This document shows, piece by piece, positions 9,834 through 14,381 of a stretch of DNA of 14,381 bases. The position numbers were made by a program, and so were the translations under genes. Origin of the DNA: DATECU01 sp035286745 (lineage in GTDB: Bacteria; Acidobacteriota; Vicinamibacteria; Fen-336); contig DATECU010000326.1 in assembly GCA_035286745.1 (NCBI GenBank), positions 1 to 14,381 on the forward strand. The letters are read 5' to 3'. Below the pieces are notes generated by a model, which saw only the letters and a list, made by a program, of their open reading frames with translations, had not been told where the DNA came from and did not search any database. Positions within the stretch are counted from its first letter, which is position 1. Each line of letters starts with the position of its first letter.

Positions 9834-10685
9834 TCAAGGCCGACCCCGACCCGCTCGAACCAGAACCTCGAACAATCTGTTGAGCTCGGCCTCGCTTGAG
9901 AAGGCGATCCGGAGCGCGCCGCCTGCCCCCCGCCGGCTGATCTCGACCCGGGTGCCCAGGGCGGCGCGCAGGCGCTCCTCGGCGGCTCGGGTGTTGGGGT
10001 CTCGGCGGTTCGCTCTTTCCGGTCGCGGTGCCCGCTCAAGAGCCACCCTCCGTTCCACCTCCCGCACCGAGAAACCCTTGCGGGCCGTCTCGCGAGCCAG
10101 CGCAACTTGGGCCTCGGCTTGATCGAGAGCCAGCAAGGCTCGGCCATGGCCGGCTTCCAGGCGGCCGCCGGCCAGGAGATCGCGCACCTCCGGGGGCAGG
10201 CGGAGCAAGCGCATGGTGTTGGCTACGGTCGAGCGGTCCTTCCCCACCTTCTGGGCCAACTGCTCCTGTGTGAGATTGAACTCCTGGTGCAGACGCTGGT
10301 AGGCGTGGGCCTCTTCCAGCGGCGTCAGCTCCTCGCGCTGGATGTTCTCGACTAGCGCTAGCTCCAGAAGCTGCTCGTCGGAGACCTCGCGCGGCACCAC
10401 CGGCACGTGAGTCAAGCCCAGTTGCTGGGCGGCTCGCCATCGCCGCTCCCCGGCGATGATCTGGTACCGCTCCCCTACCTTCCGCACCAGGATGGGCTGC
10501 ACCATGCCGCTCTCTTGGAGAGAGGCGGCGAGCTCGGCCAGCTTGCCGGGTTCGAAGGTGGTCCGCGGCTGGAAGGGGTTGGGCTCGAGGCTGGCGATGG
10601 GGACCTGAGCCAGCTCCCCTCCGGCGGGCGCCTCGGGCTCAGGAAGAAGCGCGGAGAGCCCCTTGCCCAGGGCCTTTCTTTTCAT
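9834..10685 (-). CDS. parB: Chromosome partitioning protein ParB (CTPase, parS-binding)
   Basis: ParB loads at parS, slides along DNA as a CTP-gated clamp and works with ParA to segregate the origin region. The 283-residue protein begins with the conserved ALGKGLSALLPE. NPFQPRTTF lies at 36-44, the CTP-binding GERRWR box at 79-84 and ENIQREELTPLEEA from 113. The helix-turn-helix, about 137-161, reads NLTQEQLAQKVGKDRSTVAN. A C-terminal dimerisation segment rich in Arg and Leu follows. The ATG at 10683-10685 lies inside the end of parA (47-base overlap), so the two are translationally linked. Its target sites are recognisable upstream of parA. Confidence 0.96.
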   Translation of the reverse strand: MKRKALGKGLSALLPEPEAPAGGELAQVPIASLEPNPFQPRTTFEPGKLAELAASLQESGMVQPILVRKVGERYQIIAGERRWRAAQQLGLTHVPVVPREVSDEQLLELALVENIQREELTPLEEAHAYQRLHQEFNLTQEQLAQKVGKDRSTVANTMRLLRLPPEVRDLLAGGRLEAGHGRALLALDQAEAQVALARETARKGFSVREVERRVALERAPRPERANRRDPNTRAAEERLRAALGTRVEISRRGAGGALRIAFSSEAELNRLFEVLVRAGRGRP

Positions 10686-11439
10686 GGGCCATCAGTTCCT
10701 TGGCGAGGTCCAGGTAGGCTTCGGAGCCCTTGGACCGGATGTCATAGAGGAGGATCGGCTTCCCGAAGCTGGGGGCTTCGGCCAAGCGCACACTGCGCGG
10801 GATCTGGGCCTTGAACACGCGCTCGCCGAAGTGGTTACGAACCTCGGTCATCACCTGCTGGGTGAGGTTCATCCGCTCGTCCACCATGGTGAGCAGCACC
10901 CCCTCCACGTCCAGCGCGGGGTTCAGGGCACGCTGGATCCGCCGCAGCGTGTTCATCAGCTCCGAGATCCCCTCCAGGGCGAAGTACTCGCACTGCAGGG
11001 GGACCAGGATGCGATCGGCGGCGGCCAGGGCGTTGACGGTCAAGAGGCCAAGGCTGGGCGGGCAGTCGATGAAGACGTAGTCGAAACGTCCCGCCAGCGG
11101 CGCCAGCGCCTCCTTCAGCCGGTACTCTCGGGCCAGCAGCGGCACCAGTTCCACCTCCGCCCCGGTCAGGTTGCGGTCGGCGGGCGCCAGGAACAGGTGC
11201 TCGAGATCGGTGGCGACGATGACTTCATCGAGGGGGACCTGGTCGATCAGCGCCTCGTAGAGGCTGCGCCGGGGTTCGCGGGCTCGGCGGCCCAGGCCAG
11301 AGGTGAGGTTGCCCTGGGGGTCGATGTCGACCGCCAGCACCCTGCGCTCCGCCGCCGCCAGGCTGGCGGCCAGGTTGATCGCGGTGGTGGTCTTGCCGAC
11401 CCCCCCTTTTTGATTGGCTATGGCGATGACGCGGGGCAA
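10639..11439 (-). CDS. parA: Chromosome partitioning ATPase ParA (Soj)
   Basis: ParA is the deviant-Walker ATPase whose DNA-bound gradient pulls ParB-parS complexes apart. From the TTG at 11437-11439 the protein has 266 residues and opens MPRVIAIANQKGGVGKTTTA. The deviant Walker A KGGVGKT is at 11-17, DIDPQGN at 38-44 and Walker B VFIDCPPSLG from 122. The TTG is chosen because GGAGG ends 4 bases before it and because homologs begin just at this point. A second TTG one codon earlier is too close to the Shine-Dalgarno. The longer reading that begins further upstream would run through both parS sites and is unlikely. The 3' end overlaps parB by 47 bases. Confidence 0.95.
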   Translation of the reverse strand: MPRVIAIANQKGGVGKTTTAINLAASLAAAERRVLAVDIDPQGNLTSGLGRRAREPRRSLYEALIDQVPLDEVIVATDLEHLFLAPADRNLTGAEVELVPLLAREYRLKEALAPLAGRFDYVFIDCPPSLGLLTVNALAAADRILVPLQCEYFALEGISELMNTLRRIQRALNPALDVEGVLLTMVDERMNLTQQVMTEVRNHFGERVFKAQIPRSVRLAEAPSFGKPILLYDIRSKGSEAYLDLAKELMAHEKKGPGQGALRASS

Positions 11440-11469
11440 CAAACCTCCGGGCAAAATCGGCGGACGGCG

Positions 11470-11497
11470 AGGATACCACGAGGGGATCGGCTGTCGG
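11470..11497 (-). promoter_or_regulatory. Candidate parAB promoter next to parS
   Basis: On the minus strand CCGACA (11492-11497) and TATCCT (11470-11475) are separated by 16 bases. Each matches the sigma70 hexamer at four of six positions. Transcription would start about 23 bases before the parA TTG. The -35 lies 2 bases from a parS site (11500-11515), so ParB bound there could affect the promoter. Confidence 0.35.
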
Positions 11498-11522
11498 GAG
11501 GTTCCACGTGAAACAGCCGATC
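11485..11522. repeat. 10-bp perfect inverted repeat enclosing a parS site
   Basis: GATCGGCTGT at 11485-11494 is repeated as its exact reverse complement, ACAGCCGATC, at 11513-11522, with 18 bases between. The enclosed bases and the inner end of the right arm contain parS 11500-11515, and the left arm covers the -35 of the possible parAB promoter. It could be an operator or form a hairpin in a transcript reading through from rsmG. Confidence 0.6.
11500..11515. promoter_or_regulatory. parS: parS centromere-like site 1 (ParB binding)
   Basis: GGTTCCACGTGAAACA matches the conserved 16-bp parS palindrome TGTTTCACGTGAAACA at 14 positions, with a perfect CACGTG core and one perfect half. The GTTCC half is a variant also known from other bacteria. 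It sits in the rsmG-parA gap, 60 bases before the parA start. Confidence 0.92.
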
Positions 11523-11544
11523 GAGGACGGGCGCGAAGCGACCC

Positions 11545-11560
11545 CGTTTCACGTGGAACG
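11545..11560. promoter_or_regulatory. parS: parS centromere-like site 2, overlapping the rsmG stop
   Basis: CGTTTCACGTGGAACG has 13 of 16 matches to parS. It carries the same GTTTCACGTGGAAC core as site 1 in the opposite orientation, with centres 45 bp apart. The site covers the last codons of rsmG (Arg-Ser-Thr) and its TGA stop at 11549-11551, so the same bases are coding and ParB-binding. Confidence 0.9.
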
Positions 11561-12082
11561 CCTGCGCAGGCGGTGGATTCGGGCCCGCCCTTCGCCGAAG
11601 ACCTCCACGTGCAGTCCAGGTCCCGCCGCACGGACCGGACCGAAGACCAGGATCTGTCCGTCGCTGGTCAAGGAGGGCAGCAGCTCATCGAGTGGCACAG
11701 CCAAGCCCCGCAACGTCAGGTTGTCGGCCTGGGGGCCTTGGTACTGGTGGTGGCGCTCTCGCAGAACCTCGATGTCGGCCCGGCCGGCCGCTCGCGCGGC
11801 CTCCCTCAAGAACGCCCAACGCTTCACTCGCGGTTCCAGAAGCGTCACCCGAAGGTCGGGCCGAAGCAGGCCCAGGACCAAGCCCGGGGAGCCGTTCCCG
11901 GAACCGATGTCGAGCAAGGAGGTCCCGCCCAACAGCGGAAGGGCTGGGAGCACATCCTTGACCAGCAGCCGGACCCGCTCGCCGGGGCCCTGGGCCCCGG
12001 TGAGGTTGATCTTCGACGCCCAGCCGTCCAGTAGGCCCAGGTAGTCCAGGAGCCGCGCCTCCTGGTCGGCTGGAAGGTGCAG
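11549..12082 (-). CDS. rsmG: 16S rRNA (guanine-N7) methyltransferase RsmG; start codon unclear
   Basis: RsmG methylates G527 of 16S rRNA. The SAM-binding motif LLDIGSGNGSPGL and the following VTLLEPRVKRWAFLREAAR identify the family. Upstream of it the same frame reads LHLPADQEARLLDYLGLLDG then WASKINLTGA, matching the helical N-terminus of RsmG. However, the frame has no ATG, GTG or TTG covering this part. The only standard start is GTG 11953, which would cut off the N-terminal helices. The frame is open up to a TGA inside the end of jag, around 12190. I give 12082 (CTG) as the homology-supported extent. The CTG at 12047-12049 has an excellent AGGAGG 8 bases before it and is the best-placed start by ribosome binding. 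A rare start codon or a sequencing error are both possible. The gene follows jag closely. Confidence 0.8.
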   Translation of the reverse strand: MHLPADQEARLLDYLGLLDGWASKINLTGAQGPGERVRLLVKDVLPALPLLGGTSLLDIGSGNGSPGLVLGLLRPDLRVTLLEPRVKRWAFLREAARAAGRADIEVLRERHHQYQGPQADNLTLRGLAVPLDELLPSLTSDGQILVFGPVRAAGPGLHVEVFGEGRARIHRLRRRST

Positions 12083-12119
12083 ATCCCGGAGCGGCCCCTG
12101 ATAGGGGTTCGCCGTTGGC

Positions 12120-12821
12120 CTACTGCTCCGCGGAAGCCGGCGGCTCGGGCGGCTCGGCAGCGGCGCCGTCCTGGGCCGGCGCCAACGTCACCCGCCGCTC
12201 GCTGCCCTCGCCAACGCTGAACGTGGTGACCCCGGGCACCGTCTCGATAGCCAGGTGGACGATTCGCCGCTCGTAGGAGTTGAGTGGCCCGGTGGTCCGG
12301 GCTCCCCCGTCGCGCAGCACGTCGCTGGCAAGGTCCAGGGCCTTCTTGCGCAACGCCTCGTCCCGCCACTCCCGGTACCCCTCACACGTGACGCTCAGGC
12401 GACCCAAGCCGCCCTGCTGGGCCACCCGCTGAAGCAGGTGGTCGACAGCTTGGAGGACAGCAGCCTCTCCTTCCAGGAAGAAGTCCATATCCGGGCCCGC
12501 CAAGGTGACCTGGGTGGCCCCCGCGTCCTCCTGGACCGTGCCTTCCAAGCGGAGCCCGGCCACATCGCCCAGCAGGCCCACCAGCTCTGCCGGCGTTCGC
12601 CGCCTGGCTGGGGCCCCTGCAGCTGCTACCTGGGGCTGCGATCGCGGCGGCTGATCCAAGAGCACAGCGATCTGGGCGGGAGTCGCCGCGCCTCCCAGCC
12701 GGCCCGGCGCCCCCGGGGCCAGGACCACGTAGCGCAGGCCTTCGCGGGCCATCCCGAGGGCCTGGCTGGCGTTCGCGACCGCCTCCTCTACGCTCGCTCC
12801 CGAGAACAGCAGGTCCTTCAT
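12120..12821 (-). CDS. khpB: RNA-binding protein Jag/KhpB (Jag-N, KH, R3H domains)
   Basis: Jag (KhpB, SpoIIIJ-associated) is an RNA-binding protein encoded next to yidC in most bacteria and linked to cell elongation and division. The 233-residue protein has a Jag-N domain (1-55, starting MKDLLFSGASVEEAVANASQ). A KH-like domain covers about 94-135. The R3H domain, about 147-212, has the conserved core NSYERRIVHLAIE with R185 and H189 of the R-x3-H motif. A Pro/Ala/Glu-rich tail closes it. The KH domain lacks the usual GXXG loop, having LEGEAA where homologs have G-[KR]-[KR]-G. The ATG overlaps the yidC stop by 4 bases (ATGA), so the two are coupled. Confidence 0.92.
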   Translation of the reverse strand: MKDLLFSGASVEEAVANASQALGMAREGLRYVVLAPGAPGRLGGAATPAQIAVLLDQPPRSQPQVAAAGAPARRRTPAELVGLLGDVAGLRLEGTVQEDAGATQVTLAGPDMDFFLEGEAAVLQAVDHLLQRVAQQGGLGRLSVTCEGYREWRDEALRKKALDLASDVLRDGGARTTGPLNSYERRIVHLAIETVPGVTTFSVGEGSERRVTLAPAQDGAAAEPPEPPASAEQ

Positions 12822-14381
12822 CCGCGCTTCCGTTCCTTCCTCCCCGCGTCCTTGCCCCGCCCGTCCTTCTCCTGCAGCAGCTTCATGGTGGCACCCTGCT
12901 GCACGATGGAGCCGATGTTGGACACCAGCCAGTACAGGTTGAGGCCCGCGGGGGCAAAGAAGAACATCACCGAGAACACCAACGGCATGATTAGCATGAT
13001 GCGCTGCTGGGCGGGGTCCATGGTGGTGGGCATCATCTTCTGCATCAAGAACATCGAAAGACCCATCAGCACCGGAGACACAAACAGGGGGTCTTTCTGG
13101 CTGAGGTCCCCGATCCACAGGAAGGGGGCTCCTCGCAGCTCGATGGACACGTCGAGCACGCGGTAAAACGCGATCAGGAACGGCATGGTGAGCAGGATCG
13201 GCAGGCAGCCCACCAGCATCTGCGTGCTCATGTTCATGCCGTGACGAGCGTAGAGCTCGGCCATCTCCTGGTTCATGTCCTGGCGCTTGGGGTCCAACAT
13301 CGGGATCTTCCGATAGCGTTCCTGGATGACCTTCATCTCCGGAGCGATCTTCGCCATCTTCAGGCCGTTCACGATGCTGTAGTGCCGGAAGGGCGCCATG
13401 ACCACACTGATCAGGATGGTCAGGACCACCACCGACCAGCCGTAGTTGCCCACATAGCCGTTGACCCAGCGGAACAGCCTCATGAGCGCCACCACGATGG
13501 GGCCGATCCACTCCCCCACCGGCACCACCTGCGCCAGCTCGTGACCCAGCTTGGACAGCCGACTGTGGTCCTTGGGGCCCACGTAGATCTGCACCCTGCC
13601 TTCGGTCCCCAGGTCGACGGCCACCAGGGTCGCTAGTCTGGCTTTCCCCCCGGACGCCGCCGGCAGCTCGATGCCCCGGACGTCGGCGCTGGCCGGGCTC
13701 GCCGGCACCAGAAGCGCCGCGAAGTACTTGCTCTCGACCCCAGCCCAGCGCGATCCGGAGACACTGCGCGCCGTTCCGGCCGTCTCCGGCAACACCCGCT
13801 CGACGCCTCGCCCGGCCAGCAGCACCGCCTGCGGTTGCTGGTAGCCCCGGACCTCGACCTCGGCCGCCGTCGGGTTTCCGACCCCCGGCCCCCAGAGGAC
13901 TCGGGTCGGCATGGCCCGACCGGCCACATGCACGGTGGCGCCCAGCTCTGCCAGATACCCGTCAGCCGCGAACCGGAGCCACTTCTCCGCCGCCAGCTCG
14001 GAATCGGCGTACTGGAACCTCAGCTCCTGCGGTCCTGCTCCGAGCTGAATCAACTCGGCGGATGGCCGGTAGAGTGCCTCTCGCAGGCGGCTGTCGACCT
14101 CCGTGTCGCCTGTCTCCAGGTCGAGGGGCCGGGGTGCGCCCGGCACCGTCTCCACCATCTCCTCCGGCCGGTCCCCCGCGTCGCGGTACCGGCGAAGCCT
14201 CCAGGAGACGAGCCGTGCACCCTTGTTGGAGAACGCGACCACGCTCTCTTCGCCCTCGATCTCCACACGGCGCTCGGCGTCATCCGAGATCGAGGGCTGG
14301 GAGACGCTGGTGGGGGCTAGCTTTCGGCCGGCACTGGCGGGCGGCTCGGGTTCTGGGCTCGGCTCGCTTCTGGCGGTGGTG
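12818..14381 (-). CDS. yidC: Membrane protein insertase YidC (5' end beyond window)
   Basis: YidC inserts membrane proteins alone or with SecYEG. About 520 residues are present. The first membrane helix lies beyond the right edge, and the frame stays open to the last base. A Pro/Glu/Ser-rich linker leads to the large periplasmic beta domain typical of Gram-negative YidC, running roughly from 14270 to 13540. The conserved membrane core follows: YVGNYGWSVVVLTILIS with VVMAPF, KMAKIAPEMKVIQERYRK, then MSTQMLVGCLPILLTMPFLI and FFFAPAGLNLYWLVSNI. A basic Lys/Arg tail ends the protein, as is usual. In a gap-free hand alignment to E. coli, the conserved groove Arg (R366) is a Ser here (codon 13406-13408). 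An internal GTG at 14266 could be mistaken for the start. Confidence 0.95.
   Translation of the reverse strand, partial: TTARSEPSPEPEPPASAGRKLAPTSVSQPSISDDAERRVEIEGEESVVAFSNKGARLVSWRLRRYRDAGDRPEEMVETVPGAPRPLDLETGDTEVDSRLREALYRPSAELIQLGAGPQELRFQYADSELAAEKWLRFAADGYLAELGATVHVAGRAMPTRVLWGPGVGNPTAAEVEVRGYQQPQAVLLAGRGVERVLPETAGTARSVSGSRWAGVESKYFAALLVPASPASADVRGIELPAASGGKARLATLVAVDLGTEGRVQIYVGPKDHSRLSKLGHELAQVVPVGEWIGPIVVALMRLFRWVNGYVGNYGWSVVVLTILISVVMAPFRHYSIVNGLKMAKIAPEMKVIQERYRKIPMLDPKRQDMNQEMAELYARHGMNMSTQMLVGCLPILLTMPFLIAFYRVLDVSIELRGAPFLWIGDLSQKDPLFVSPVLMGLSMFLMQKMMPTTMDPAQQRIMLIMPLVFSVMFFFAPAGLNLYWLVSNIGSIVQQGATMKLLQEKDGRGKDAGRKERKRG

Noticed and set aside
12120..13511. 463-residue version of Jag starting inside yidC
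   Set aside because: The extra N-terminal part is a frame-shifted reading of yidC; the ATG at 12821 gives a normal Jag-N start and the ATGA overlap.

Overview
The window is about 14.4 kb of GC-rich bacterial chromosome. Every gene I can support lies on the minus strand, so transcription runs from right to left. The gene set is housekeeping: heptose activation for LPS and an O-antigen type ABC exporter point to a Gram-negative envelope. The bactofilin beside parAB, the split F-type ATP synthase operon and the high GC fit Acidobacteriota or a myxobacteria/Deltaproteobacteria-like lineage. The sequence alone does not decide between them. I see no tRNA, rRNA, insertion sequence, prophage or CRISPR, and no gap without a gene exceeds 300 bases.

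Right part (about 9.3-14.4 kb): an origin-proximal block in the classical order yidC, jag (khpB), rsmG, parA, parB, followed by a bactofilin gene. Two near-consensus parS sites lie at the rsmG/parA junction; one of them overlaps the rsmG stop codon and the other sits just upstream of a possible parA promoter. oriC/dnaA/rpmH/rnpA would be expected beyond the right edge. yidC runs off that edge.

Middle (about 3.2-9.3 kb): selD, encoding selenide,water dikinase, follows the bactofilin gene by 28 bases. An in-frame TGA sits at codon 19, exactly at the catalytic Cys/Sec position, and two perfect small hairpins follow it. selD is therefore most likely itself a selenoprotein gene, and ordinary gene calling would truncate it by 42 residues. 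A 197-base gap then leads to atpH-atpA-atpG-atpD-atpC, the F1 part of ATP synthase. The membrane sector (a, c) and the stator subunit b are not here.

Left part (1-3.1 kb): wzm and wzt (ABC exporter with a C-terminal cargo-binding domain), rfaE2 (heptose-phosphate adenylyltransferase), and the N-terminal third or less of the transcription-repair coupling factor Mfd. These genes overlap or nearly touch and look like one transcription unit.

The most useful observations are the Sec-encoding selD with candidate SECIS hairpins, the parS pair with a surrounding inverted repeat, and an rsmG reading frame that has no ATG/GTG/TTG start covering its conserved N-terminus. Two conserved proteins also carry changed functional positions: Ser for the groove Arg in YidC, and no GXXG loop in the KH domain of Jag.
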